NCBI GenBank assembly: GCA_007449985.2
Contig: VIIQ02000313.1
Location: forward strand, 15,001-79,000
Origin: Desmodesmus armatus
Lineage: Eukaryota > Chlorophyta > Chlorophyceae > Sphaeropleales > Scenedesmaceae
Direction: 5' to 3'
Length of the DNA stretch: 64,000 nt
The position numbers and the translations under genes are program-made. Of this stretch, positions 49,101 to 60,310 are shown piece after piece; the stretch's first letter is position 1; each line of letters opens with the position of its first letter. The notes beneath the pieces were generated by a model that had not been told where the DNA came from, did no database searches, and was given only the letters and a program-made list of their open reading frames with translations.

Positions 49101-49388
49101 GGACATGTAACCATGTGCAAGCAGCACGACGGGGGGCAGCGGCGTTTTGTCATCGCTGCTACCACTAGTGCTGCTGCTTTTTGAAGGTGCTTCTGTGCTG
49201 CCTGCTGCTTCTGCTGCTGGTGTTGAGGCTGGTGGATGTGCTGTTAGGGGAGGGTCTACCAGCGTGCCGACCAATGTTTCACCCCTGTGGTTTGAGAATT
49301 CGACACGGGTTTCCTGCAGGCTTGCTGGTGCTGTGGTGAGGTATGTGCGGGGGTTTTGTATCCTATGTTGAAACAGACAGGAGCTCAT
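46109..49388 (-). CDS. Alpha/beta hydrolase (serine aminopeptidase S33-like)
   Basis: Five exons: 49388-48973, 48259-48127, 47769-47638, 47061-46861 and 46234-46109 (stop TAG). All phases agree; about 335 aa. Start chosen at MSSCLFQHR; an upstream ATG at 49439 is also in frame. Features in order: VEFSNHRGETLVGTLVDPP; a Ser/Thr-rich insertion; PPVVLLAHGYMSSRNSE (oxyanion region); SSFRFDFSGNGESQGEF; the nucleophile elbow VVAMVGHSKGATDVLIYAG; VPCIVNLAARLDVREG; acid-residue region LTVHGSADADVPVADA; and catalytic His in VVLEGADHTFSSGS. The triad Ser-Asp-His is complete, so an active soluble hydrolase is expected; the substrate is unknown. All introns carry partial copies of adjacent exons. Divergent from the PsbP-domain gene. 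Confidence 0.85.
46590..46740 (-). repeat. Echo of the 3' half of hydrolase exon 4
   Basis: Parallels 46861-46975 (tatcaacttgtc, ggcacgtctgcatctgca, ctggcaggtattgcccgtgc), with a small insertion and broken frame; located in intron 4. Confidence 0.85.
47213..47300 (-). repeat. Echo of the 5' end of hydrolase exon 4
   Basis: Parallels 46995-47075 (cttgcctctgctgc, gctctggcctgacat), including the acceptor region; located in intron 3. The first codons are kept (VEMSGQS), then a one-base shift. Confidence 0.85.
48355..48415 (-). repeat. Echo of the 5' part of hydrolase exon 2
   Basis: Resembles 48211-48262 (ccaggtgctgcttggc region and cccaactcctgag). Degenerate; in intron 1. Confidence 0.6.
48757..48905 (-). 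repeat. Echo of the 3' end of hydrolase exon 1
   Basis: Parallels 48973-49115 (the SSFRFDFSGNGESQGEFRYG segment), about 65-70% alike, with stops. Bounded by long poly-C runs at 48648-48662, 48706-48730 and 48928-48940. Confidence 0.75.
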
Positions 49389-49797
49389 AATTGTGTGGTT
49401 GGCAGCCCTTCTGCTTGGCAGGGTCTTGAGGGTGTGCATGGGAATGGAGGAATGGTTACTGCTTGTGACCCGTGGCTGCCTGCTGGAACTCGCTGCTTTG
49501 ACAGTTAATGTTGTAACCCAGATTGATATTCAACATCTGTCTTTCTCTGGTGACTACAAACTGCTGGGTCAAACTCTGATCTGGGATCGCAAGAAAGCAG
49601 ATCTCGTTCGGTTTCAGTGAATTTCGGATAGTTTTTCCCACACACAATTTTTCTCACGACATTGTGTTTTGTTTTCCGAAGCATTCGCAGTCAGTGGATT
49701 CTGCCGGCAGGACAGCAGATCATCCAACAGTCTCTCAGACTATCGTTGCTCAATTGGGCTGACTTCAATAGTTTGTTTCCATGTTACCGCCACAAAC
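49389..49797. promoter_or_regulatory. Divergent upstream region of hydrolase and PsbP-domain genes
   Basis: About 410 bp between opposed starts. No specific element identified. Confidence 0.35.
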
Positions 49798-52504
49798 ATG
49801 TGGCAGCTTTTTAAGGCCCAAGTGACGCCCAGGCCAGTGCACCAGTCTCACGTTGCACCTCCATGTCCACCTCACTGCTCAATTCCCAATGCTCTTGTAG
49901 CACAAATGAGTCAATGCCACCACAGCCGCCTGTCAGCACACAAAAACGGTGGGAACTTTAGTAACAGCAGCAGCAGCAGCAGCCAATGTGAAGCCTCCAT
50001 GGTACACAGCCCTGCAGCTCATGCAGTCAGTGACAGCAGCAGTGACAGCGCTGCCACCACCACCAGCTACAGCAGCAGCAGCAGCAGCGGCAGTCACAGC
50101 AGCAGACGGGGCTTGCTGTTACGCAGCACCTGGCTGCCGCTGCTGCTTGTTGGTAGTGATGATGCTACCACTATAGTCAACAGCATTCTGTCGGGGTATG
50201 GCCTGCCCACATTGAAACCCAGCAAGGGGTTCAAACCCTACGACGAGTTTGAAGATGACTACGCATTTGAATGTAAGTTCAAGCCGCTTGAACTTACAAC
50301 TGAGTTGTACAGTCACCCTGTTGTGACCTCTTGACTTGTTGCTGCATGACTCTGCACCAAGAGCGTGCGCACCAGAGCCCAGCAGTGTTATGCGGCCCAG
50401 CAGTGATCTGGGTTTGTGCAACAGGCACTTGCAATACGCAGAGGGTTGACAAGTCACAAGCCCGTGAAGTGAGGAGTCATTGTTGTGTCGTGCAACTGAC
50501 ATTTGAGCACCCTCTCTATGCACAAACCGTGTTGCGTGTCAGACTCTGGCCCATGTTTGTGTGCAGACCCCAGGAGCTGGGTGGCTCGCCGCAACTCCCT
50601 GCGCCAGGGAGTGTACATCGCTGACTTTCAGGTGAATGTACTAGTACCCGCCCCCCCTTCTTCCCCCTCATGCCCCCCCCTTCCCTTGCCCCCCGCCCCT
50701 GTCCCTCGTCCCTCACCCCCCCCCCCCCCCTCCCCTAGCCAACCCCCCAGCCCAGCCCCCAGCCCAGCCCCCAGCCCAGCCCCCAGCCCAGCCTCCCCTC
50801 AAAGCACACACATGATAAGGCAGATACTATGCCAAAGCAAATGCCGATGTACAAGCGTGCAACTCGTATGTTCACCATTGTAGCACGATGTTTCGTCCTG
50901 CATGCGTCGCACTGCACCTTGCGCAGCTATTGAAACAACCGTGCTGTCTGATACTGTGCACAGACTGCAAACACAAATGACGCCCGCCCTCGCTCATTAT
51001 TCTGTACCTGCAGACTGCTGACAAGGTTGCAGTAGAGGTGCTTGATCCTCCAGCCGACAACGACATTCGCAACGCAGCAGTGGCAGCAGCAGTGATACCA
51101 CCTGGGCGGCAGGAGGATGCCACACTCAACTTGCCAGCACAGCGGCTGATCCAGTCAGCGCCTGCAACTGTAGATGGGCAGGTGGGTAGCTGTCTCATGT
51201 TTTTGCTTGAGGAGCATAGGGGGTTTTGTGCATGGATGTGTCTGAGTGCGTCAGGGTTCACTTGCATGCGTCAGATGCCACACTCAACCTGCCAGCACAA
51301 CGGCTTGTCAAATCAGCACCAGCGCCAGTAGATGGGCAGGTGCCACCTGCAGGTGCCACCCGGCGTGGCTGGGGCTTTGGCGTATCTCATGGTCACGCTT
51401 CAGGAACACAGGGGGTTGGGGTATGTGCGTTCAAGCGTTCCAAGACCAACCAAGATGCCACACTGAACCTGCCAGCACAGCGCCTCATACAAGCAGCGCC
51501 TGCAACTGTAGATGGGCAGGGGGGTGGCTGCAGACCCCCCTTACGTCTTTGGAAATCCCAAGCATAGATGTACCCCATAAGGCATGCTGGTGTAGACTAC
51601 CTGTTCCTACAGTTTCCCCAACGAGACCACCACCACCACAGCTACACCTTCCATCCACTCTACATTGCAGATTCACCTTCCATCCACTCTACATGGTAGA
51701 TCCCTTGTCCAATCTTTGACCCGCAGGATCACCCTTCAGTGAAGTTTCCGCAACAAGGCCACCACCACCACAGCTACACCTTCCATCCACTCTACAGCTT
51801 AGATTGATCCCTTGTCCAATGTTTGACCCGCAGGACTACCTTTTCCGGAGTTTCCCAGTAAGACCACCACCCCCGACCCCAGCGGCTACAACACAACCGT
51901 TTCCCTGCACAACCGTTTGTTGACTGCCCTCTGGTCCTTTCTCTTCACATGCAGGACTACTTGTTCCTAGAGTTTCCCAGTGAGACGACCACCCGCAGCG
52001 GCTACAACATCAAGCGGCGCAACTTTGTGGTGGCTGCTTTGAAGAGGGACAAGCTGTACGTGCTGTCAGCAAGGTGCGGCTTGTTCACTGGCGGAATCAC
52101 TTGGATTGTTGAATCGAACAAGCTGCTGGGCTGCGCTACAGTAACACACTATGTACAAATCAGGATGGGCAGATCCATCTGCATGGATGTTGGCCAGCAG
52201 TATGCTCCTGTAGAGCAGTGGTATGTCATAGTCACTATACGACTGGTGGCGGAAGAGTGTGCTGTGCTCCCAAGATGCACAGTTGTTGCCAATGTGTATA
52301 CTTATTATAACCAATTACTATAACCAAAATTATTATAACCAAAATAAATGTGCATTATCCCTTTTGCTTGCCTCCTTGGCTGCTTGCTGAAGTGGCTGCT
52401 TTTGTTTGTGTGGCATTGCTGTGTGCAGCGCGCGGAGCGACCAGTACAATGAGGAGAAGAAAGAGATGCTGCAGCATATCGTGCAGTCGTTCAGGCTGCG
52501 TTGA
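49798..52504 (+). CDS. PsbP-domain protein, predicted thylakoid lumen
   Basis: Five exons: 49798-50272, 50567-50631, 51014-51181, 51955-52073 and 52429-52504; consistent phases; about 300 aa. The long Ser-rich N-terminus ends in SSRRGLLLRSTWLPLLLVG, a twin-arginine plus hydrophobic lumen-transfer segment. The PsbP fold follows: GFKPYDEFEDDYAFEYPRSW, RRNSLRQGVYIADFQ, TADKVAVEVLDPPAD, DYLFLEFPSETTTRSGYNIK, RRNFVVAALKRDKLYVLSAS, and the C-terminal YNEEKKEMLQHIVQSFRLR. PsbP-domain proteins assist photosystem assembly or oxygen evolution; this is a PPD-type member rather than the canonical extrinsic PsbP, judging by sequence divergence. Start chosen as the ATG at 49798; an upstream in-frame ATG is at 49669. 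Introns 3 carries echoes of exons 3 and 4. Confidence 0.85.
50747..50796 (+). repeat. 12-bp tandem repeat (agcccagccccc)n in PsbP-domain intron 2
   Basis: About four copies within a C-rich intron stretch (50648-50800). Confidence 0.8.
51274..51519 (+). repeat. Two in-frame echoes of the 3' part of PsbP-domain exon 3
   Basis: 66-bp copies at 51274-51339 and 51454-51519 of exon segment 51116-51181 (DATLNLPAQRLIQSAPATVDGQ region). The first keeps the cag|gt donor; the second reads cag|gg. An AG directly precedes each. The second differs at six synonymous codons and one non-synonymous codon, the first at six synonymous and three non-synonymous codons. Confidence 0.95.
51597..51900 (+). repeat. 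Three echoes of the 5' part of PsbP-domain exon 4
   Basis: Fragments at about 51597-51660, 51722-51790 and 51826-51900 resemble 51950-52010 (gcaggactac, agtttccc, gaccaccac, ggctacaac). The last keeps a cgcag|GACTAC acceptor but has a one-base gap. The stretch between them (caccttccatccactctaca) is itself repeated. Confidence 0.85.
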
Positions 52505-54452
52505 TGTGGGCCACAGGCAGTGTCAGTTCGACATGTCACAACATGCCCCCATCCTCAACAACGGCCAAGAGCAGACAGCCACTACACTTGGCAGCGTCAA
52601 TGGTCAATCACGCACTGCAAGATGTGTGTGGGCCTCTTGTGAGCAGTGTGGGGTGTGCTCTGCATCTTGTGCCACACTCACAGCGCCTACTTCAACACTG
52701 CGGTGATACTGCTTCCACCCCCCTCCCTTTGATACAGCTGGCAGTCAAAGGGACCAACACACGTGTCCAGGCTGTCATTCTCCGCCCACCCGCTTAGCAT
52801 TTCAGCACAGGTGATAGGATGCAGTGGCCTAGCCTCTTGTGAACGATACCAAGCTTCGGCTTCGGCATATTGTGTATGGTCTAGGGAGTACCTCCAGGGT
52901 GTGAAAGTACCCAGTAATGAGGGAATCACAGCACACAGGCAGCAGTATGATGCAGCGCCAGTTCGAACCGCTGGATGGGGCCCCTCCCAGTCTCATCCTG
53001 TTAGGGAGAGGCGAAGCCTTTGGGTTTTTGAACTGGGGTTGGCAGCTTGGTTGTGTATTTCAGCTGTCATGGCAATGCCGTAAGGATTGGACGACAACAT
53101 GTGACTCCGTCAACTGATCCTGCAGGTCAGCGCATGCCATGCAGTCTGCGCATTCCAACATTGTGCACATGAGTGCTATGATGATTGCAGGCACATGCCA
53201 TGTAAACTGTGTATACAGCTGCTTGCGCACAACTGGTACTGCAGCCATGCATCCTCATTAAGCACACCACTTGTAACTGACCGATCTGCTGTGATACAGC
53301 CTAGGTTGGGCTACAGGGATTTGGGTGAATGCAGGTTGTCACCAGTCTCATGGATTTCAAATCCAACTGCTCACTAGTCTGGCAGTGCCTGGCTTTCAAA
53401 TTCAATTCGAGGAAATTTCAAAAGCATATTCTGCACACCCATTCTTGGCTTGTATCACTGATCTGTGCGGCACAGATTTTACCATGTCAAACCAAAGCGG
53501 TACAGTAACACGTCACATGCCGCAGTGACAGACCAAGCTGCAGGGACCAAGCAGCCGCTGGCTTTCAACCGCAAAGGCTGTCAACTGCAACGGCAGGCCT
53601 CCATCGATGTCACACTGCACATCGATGCACAGCTGACTGTACGCCACACGATCCGCATTGCCTGCACACTACCATGGAAGCCTGATCCCGACGCCGACAA
53701 CACACAACTTTGACAACACAGCACAACAACAACAGCATGGCATGCTACCTACTTTACCTAGGGGCACAGCACCCCGCTCTGAGCCAGCTTGATCCTAAAG
53801 CCAAGCTGTAGCTAATCTGTCACCACTGGTGGCACCACGGGGCTTACCCCTCCTCCTCCCACAACGGGGCCAAGTGAGCAATAGGGTGGAACCTCAGCAC
53901 CCTTTCCACGCAAGGCATGCGAGCTCTCTAAATACTGCCCATCTCTCAAACCGTTTGTTGGCTGAACCAACAGTCTTTGAAACAAGAGCAGGTGCAAAGA
54001 CTCTTTGTCACATTGTGACACAGTGGTGGTGACAATCACAACCCTGCAAGCATTCCAATGAACCAACCCAAAGCAAAAAAAACCAACAAAATCACATTTC
54101 CCTCTCTCTGCTAGCAGGCTAGAGGGTTCACTTGGCTGTACCCTGCACTGCCAACACCAAGGGGACAGCCCAAGAGTGCAGAGCATACAGATTATCTGTG
54201 GGCCACAGCAACCACTGCAGGTGTGCCGAGGCTTGCATGCATGCACAGCGCAAACGTCACTGCACACAGACATACTGCTGCACATCAGAGACGAACAGAC
54301 ACACACACACAAACATGAGGTTGCCATCAAGCCCGTGATCACCGGCCTGTTCTGTCACAGGGACTGTACACTCCCCGGACTCCAATGGACACCGAGTCTT
54401 GAAGCCTTGGTAGCACTGCAATGTCAAACATTGGGGCCCTCCAAGGGCCGCC
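52505..54452. other. Intergenic, no gene seen
   Basis: About 1.9 kb with only short frames; ttattataaccaa repeats at 52302-52345 (A+T-rich). Confidence 0.35.
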
Positions 54453-54800
54453 CTACGGTAGCCTACCTGGGCACAGCTCAGTTTCCTGTCCGTTGTAGTT
54501 GATCATCAGGCTGGCGGGACCCCGTCCTCTGAGGTCAAATGCGGCTTTGCAGGCAGCCGACCAGGTTTCTCTACAGACCTTTTTATCCCCAGTCGGCGCT
54601 GTGCAATACAACGAACCACCAATGGTCTGGCTCCGACCGCGGGGGCCCCGACCGCGGCGGCCCAACTGGATGACAGGCTCAATGGCTCCAGTGCGCCTTG
54701 GAGCTGCCTCAGGGTCAGGCTGGGTGTTGGCAAGGCAGGCGGTGGTGGCAACCATGAGCAGTAGGGCGATGAACAGCAGGATGGTGTGTCTGGATGCCAT
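54453..54800 (-). CDS. Small secreted basic protein
   Basis: Start at 54800: MASRHTILLFIALLLMVATT then ACLANTQPDPEAAPR, a strong signal peptide. The mature part is basic and Gly/Arg-rich (IQLGRRGRGPRGRSQTIGGS) with four Cys (LYCTAP, KVCRETWSAACKAAFDLRG, ETELCPG). Read to the TAG at 54453 it has about 115 codons. CAG|gtaggc close to the end could be a donor, so the C-terminus is uncertain. No family recognised. Confidence 0.5.
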   Translation of the reverse strand: MASRHTILLFIALLLMVATTACLANTQPDPEAAPRRTGAIEPVIQLGRRGRGPRGRSQTIGGSLYCTAPTGDKKVCRETWSAACKAAFDLRGRGPASLMINYNGQETELCPGRLP

Positions 54801-55249
54801 GGTAGAAGACCTTCCCGAGGTAGCGATGTGTGAAGTGATCCTGCGTTGAGGTGGTAGGGGCAATTGGGCAGGTGGGGCAGCAAATCAGACATGTCAGTTG
54901 AGAAGGGGGGTTGCGTACACATGGGTGGGGATAGTCCATGATTGGTTTGGATAGCGTGCCATGGTGTAGCTATGAAGTGCAGCGCAACGAGGTTTGCTAC
55001 TGCAATGCTGGTGGGTGCATTGCTGTGCAGCCCTTGGGGCCTGCTGCTGCTACCGCCTATGGCATGCATTTGGGTGCACTGCGCTGCTGTTGGCAAGAAT
55101 CTGTGACAATCAGCAGTGACTGTAGCAACATGCGATTGCTTATCTGCTTGCATAGACAATAAAGCAACATAGAAACTGCACCACGGGTCGTGGTGCACAC
55201 TTGGTTGCAACGTTCCTTCAACACCAGTGTGCCCTAAGCATCTGAGCTT

Positions 55250-55850
55250 ACCTGCGGCGTGAGGGTGTGCTCGATGGGTCGCTAAGGTATGGTGCTACGC
55301 AGTGGCAAGACTGAACTTATATAGCTGTGGAGTAAACGCTGCAACCGTCGCCGGATGTTACAAAGTCGGTCGAAAATCGCCGCGTCCAACCATTGGACTG
55401 GATCGATTACACTATAGACGACCAATGGCTCGCGCTACGTAAATAGCTACTTACAGGAGCCCCAAGCCTCCATGAGTTCAGCTACGCTTGCATCACTAGA
55501 CCGGGGTAGCTCACCCCTAGCCATATGCTCTGCTGGCTAGTGGGACGCTGCACCACCTGTGGATATGACCAGCGTGCTGGCAAGGATGTAGAACCCGAAC
55601 TTCGGGTGCCTGCACAGCGTACACGAGCTGCACAACTAAGGTGGGCCTTCAGGTCTAACGAGGTTGGTCTATCCGCATAGACCAACCTCGGGATCCCGTT
55701 GGTCAAACGAAGTTGGTTCAACAGCGCCGACCAACAGCGTGATTGCTCGAGGCTTTCCGAGGCTCTGATCCTTACTTGAACATCACATCAAAGTTACACC
55801 CGTAGCTATGAAGCTCAAGAGCAAGCACTACGTAGAGCTACGTAGGCAAG
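55250..55850. other. Structured, compositionally distinct non-coding segment
   Basis: Less G+C-rich than its surroundings and dense in inverted repeats: a perfect 14-bp stem with 4-nt loop at 55659-55690; a 15-nt near-palindrome acccgaacttcgggt at 55593-55607; ccattgg/ccaatgg at about 55390-55430; two ctacgtag palindromes at about 55829-55847. No open frame of note. Could be an unrecognised repeat element or structured RNA. Confidence 0.4.
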
Positions 55851-55959
55851 AATCCAGCAAAAATCGAGTACATACGTTGTGTTGTTCCGAGCCCTGATAC
55901 CATACAACAACAGCCCCCTTTCTACCATCTCGCTACTCCGTTCGGCTACAGGCCCCCCT

Positions 55960-57240
55960 GCTGCATGCATGGCCATGCTCTGCAGCTATGCGGTATCTGT
56001 GGGGCTGCCCTGCTATGTACACTGGGGTGTTCTGTGGGACGACACCCCGGCCTGGGAAGAACATGGGGTCTGGTGCTGGATTGGCGCTGGATCCTGCTGA
56101 GTCAGGGTTGCGGCTGCCGAGATGGCTGGGCTGCTGTGGGGCCGGCAGGCTTTGGTGCTGTGCTGTCTGGCTGGTGCTGGGGCTTGGTGTGGTCGCTGCT
56201 GCTGGGGCCAGATCTTTTGAGTTGCTGCACTGGCAGGCGGCTGCTGCAGTCCCAGGTGTGGAGCCTTTTTCCTACACTGTTGGTTGGGGAAGGACCACCT
56301 TAGGCCGGCGCCCTGGCGCTTAGGCCTGCCGCCTTCCACTAGGCTGAGGGGGGGAATACTGCATGGAGCGCGGCAGGACCAGAGGCTGCACTTGGGGCAC
56401 CGGTTCCATCGGGCGGCCAGCAGCCTGTGCCACCCGATGCAGAAGCTGCGCTGCCTCATGATGCAGCTGCTGCTGCAGGCTGACTTGCTGCTGACCTTGC
56501 TGCTGCCCTGTTGTTGCCACTGCTGCTGCTTCTGCAGATCTAGGCTTGCTTGTGAGGCCCATTGCTGTCGCAGCACAGTCAGTGCCAGCCAGCCAGTCCT
56601 CGTTCAGCTGCAGCTGCAGCTGTTCCAAACATGTTCCAAAGCAGAAGCTAGAGAGGATCATGACCATTGCCAGCTGCCAGCAACTGGCTCTGAGAGCCTG
56701 ACTGCTGCAGTAGCTGGTCAGAGCCTCTGAGCTGGCCAGCTGAGCTGGGTGCTCTGCTGTAGCACGCTCTCTCTCACAGCGCCCGGGGTCAGCGGTTTGT
56801 GTGGGGCAGATTTGCTCTAGAAGCCGCCGGTCTGAGACCCTGGCAGCGGCGTAAGCCTTACAGCCCCCAGCTGGGCTGGGCAGCGCGCGTCACACAGGGC
56901 CTGCCTGTTGCAGCCTGTGGCATTCTGCTGCATTAGACCTAGGCTGATGATGCCATGGTGGCCTTGCCGAGAGTTGTCACAACTCTCGTGACGAGTCTTG
57001 TGTGTGGTGTGGTTGGACTGCTGCACCCCTGGGTATTGTACCGGGTCCTGGGGTGATTCTGTGACTATCTGGTGCCCTAAGCCAAGCTGCTGCAGCCGAG
57101 GCAGTGCCAGGTATCTGCGTATGGCACAGCTGGGATGCCCAAGCAAGCAGTCACTGAGTGAAACCCTTGCTCACAACTGCCGCAGATGACCAGCGCATCT
57201 GCATTGCTGTCCTAAACACAGCAAAAGCATGCTGTGTCTG
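55960..57240 (-). pseudogene. Inverted, decayed copy of the PHD-finger gene
   Basis: Homologous in reverse orientation to about 60370-61600. The PHD remnant near 57215-57085 reads VICGSCEQGFH ... IPAVPYADTWHCLGC in a single frame. Downstream parts (HQIVTESPQD; CPKCSLWSC; HLGLQQPPA) are in several frames with stops. Upstream coding sequence and the C-terminal exons are absent. Confidence 0.7.
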
Positions 57241-58361
57241 GATCAATAGTGCTGCCTTGCGAGTCTGCAGTGGCTTCTGCTGCATGATCGACCGTTGTTG
57301 AGTCTATTAGCTGAACTCTGTAGGCTATTGCTGCTTGTTAGCCATCGATTTCACCTGCGAGCAGTTGGGCGCAACTGCCGTCATATGTTGATGTATTCTG
57401 CTTGAAAGGTGTCTGTAGTTGCCTCGGACAGTACCTGTTTCCCCCAAAGTGCGTCGGAGTGGTTTGAGATGCTTTTCAAGGTGTACCGACGCACTGCTGT
57501 GCCTTGTGGCGATTAGCTGTGGTGACCGTCACAAATGATTGCTGCTGTTGCGAATGTGGCATGTCTCAAATCAATTGAACGAACCATTATGTCTGGATGT
57601 GTTTCAGCGTTGCAACAAGCTTGTCCCACTGTGCCAGGCTGACTTGTGATAGTGGTCAGCCCGTGACCAATGCAGTCCCTACCTGTGCAGCACACTGGAC
57701 TCACCCCCTGCACAATTTACCCATGTTTTTCAAGACACCAATTGAACTGTTTCCACGCCCTGGCTCAGCCTTCCGTGTGTGCCGCCCAAAAGCTTCTTAG
57801 TGAAAGGGCCCGGGTCGTCGGCGCTAATATGGTATGATTTCGCTCCAGCCACATTGCTGCCTAATTAGTCCTGCGGCCTTCTTTCAACGGCATGTGACTT
57901 TTGCAGATATGACTCCAAGATGCACAGACAGTCGGTCGGCAGTCGAGCCGTGAGTCGGTCGGGCATACATCTGTCGTCTGACATGTCGCCAAGCTCGAGC
58001 TCGGCCCCGGGCCGATCGGATGCAACATCGTGTGACAGCCATGGCGCTCACATTATCCCTTGCGACTTGCGCAGCATGTATCGACAATGCAGTCAGGTAT
58101 ATGCGGTTGAGGCACACGCTGTCCGGCGATGGGGGTTGGAAGGTCGGATGGTCGATGGAGGGTCGAGTGAATGGCAGCGGTGGTGCGGGCAAAATTGTGT
58201 TCGAATGTGAAGGGCGCTCTCCACAGCAGGTATAAACCCAAAACGTCGACACTAGAGCAGCAGAGCCACCCTAACACCATCATCTACCGCATATTTTGTG
58301 TGTGCGAGGCCTGAGTTCTCCCAATCACGTTTCTCTATCTCAGCCCTCAATCAGATTGACC
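57241..58361. other. Intergenic, no gene seen
   Basis: Upstream flank of the CBM14 gene. 57920-58060 is rich in cggtcgg/ctcgagctcg motifs; nothing recognised as a gene. Confidence 0.35.
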
Positions 58362-59349
58362 ATGAGGTGCGTTTCGACAGGCATGCAGCAATTCACTCCG
58401 CGCCATACACGGTTGCGAGGGCTCGGCGAGTGCTTACCGTGCTTACCATACGCCTTATTTCCTTGGCTCGGTGCAGGGCCCCTGTCGTCGCACTCGCTTT
58501 GCTGGCGCTGCTGGCTGGCCAGCAGCTCGCTGTAGTTGCTGCAAGCAACCAGCAGCAGCAAACAGACGAGTATATGAGCACTGCTGGCCACAGGAAGCTG
58601 CTGATCATCCCACTCCTCATCAAGGGCATCGTCTTCGCTGGTGAGCATCTTGCAAACTGATTGATTTGCTGCACTGTTCACTCTCAGAGCCTCTGCGCAG
58701 ACGGTCTGCTGTAGGGTTGTGGCAACTATGTGCAAATGCGACTATCCCAAACAACCGCCAGCTTGCGAGTTGTCAACTCCATGTGATGCAGTCCTAGTGT
58801 GTATGAACCAGTGGCACGTGCCAGATCCAATCACCATGATGGCAGGGCCAGTGAGTGCCAGATGGCTGTGAACCCCGCTAGCTATCAATTACCACCACCG
58901 CCACCACCACGAGGAACTCAGTTCAAACTTGCCTGCTACTGCATGCATGTTCTGCCCTTGCAGCTACAACCAAGGCCAAGGTGGCGGCAGCTGGGGCCAA
59001 AGTCGGCGCAGTCCTGGGCTCTGCAAAGACTGCCAACGTGTTGGCAGGCGCTGGGCTTGGCGTAGCCATAGCGCAGAACGCTCAGTCGTCCACTGTTTGT
59101 GATGGGTCCTGTGCTGGCCAGGTGCCTGCTGCCGAAGCCCGTGCCTCTGTGAATGGAGGCGACAACGAGGGCTGCTTGTGCTCTGCTGTGGGCGCTGGTG
59201 TGCACCCCAACATTTTTGACAACACCTGCGGCAGCTTCTTCCACTGCCCGGGCCCCAAGCGCACATGTGGCCCAGGCACTTTGTTCAACCCTGAGACACG
59301 CGTGTGCGACTGGCCTGACAACGTCAAGTGTGTGGCAGTGCGCACTTAA
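58362..59349 (+). CDS. Secreted/anchored CBM14 (peritrophin-A) chitin-binding protein with a 5-nt first coding exon
   Basis: Exon 1 coding part is ATGAG (58362-58366), then gtgcgt...gtgcag, exon 2 58477-58640 and exon 3 58964-59349. This join yields MRAPVVALALLALLAGQQLA, a good signal peptide; without it the hydrophobic frame has no ATG. The mature part has a second hydrophobic stretch (KLLIIPLLIKGIVFA), an Ala/Gly-rich region (VGAVLGSAKTANVLAGAGLG) and a C-terminal CBM14 module (HPNIFDNTCGSFFHCPGP, TCGPGTLFNPETRVCDWPDN, VKC) with the family Cys spacing. Predicted to bind chitin-like glycans at the cell surface. About 184 aa. Confidence 0.75.
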
Positions 59350-60310
59350 TAGGTCAACCGTTGAAGCCCAATGATTGGATCCACAGGGGTCGTCTTTTGT
59401 GAACTTCACACTTCCTGAGGACCCTGTTCTAGACTCTAGAGTTTTTGAAAGGTCTGTGTTCTTTGTGCAAGCACTCGGCGCTGATGTTTGGTGGTAGCGC
59501 CTTTCTGCTGATACAGAAACCCTGTTTCGGAAACATTTGCAGCGGTAGAGATCTCCTGTGCCTGGCAGGTGGCCGTGTGTTGTCATGCCATTTCCAGTGT
59601 GTTCAGCCGCTGACTGAGTCACTGAGTCACGGCCAGTGGTTGCTCCGAGCAAGGCTGCAAAGCTTGGCAGATCCTGGGCACAAACGGTTTGTGCATACTA
59701 TGCACTGCATATGCAAACAGTGTTTGAGCCTCAAACACTGAGTGAGGGTATGCACGTGTCCCAGCCTTGTTGCCCACAGCTGAAATGCTGTAATCATGCT
59801 CCTTTGAATGAACATTTTGGCAATTCACTTTGTGCCGCTCAGGCTGAGCAGAGATGCCTGGCCGATAGCAGTGCCTCAGATTGCAGTGCACTGCAATGTG
59901 ACCGTCAACATGAAGTTTGACGATACGGGTTCCTTGCCGCCGATGACGCTTATCACAGGTCAGCCCGGAGACAAGCCTGTCACAATGCTGAAACACTCAC
60001 AAACATAGTTTTCTGCACGATTTTGCACAATTTGGGAAACATTACAGCAACAGCAGCACCACTACGCACCACAGCTACTTGGCCCTCAGCACAGCATGGC
60101 GCCTCGGAATGCTACTTGAGTCATTTACAAGCACTTGACGGCAACTCAGGTACTGTTCGAGGCACAATTGGAACCCTTTCAAGCAGAAACACAACAACCT
60201 CTGACAGCAGTTGCGGCCAACTCCTCGCAGGTGCAAGTGGCAGCCAACAAGCAGCAACAGCCTGCAGAGTACGTACGGTATACCGCCAGTAGCCTCAACG
60301 GCGGTCAACC
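59350..60310. other. Intergenic / 5' region of the PHD gene
   Basis: No gene seen. 60135-60310 is open in one frame and may be 5' UTR or part of a first exon of the downstream gene. Confidence 0.3.
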
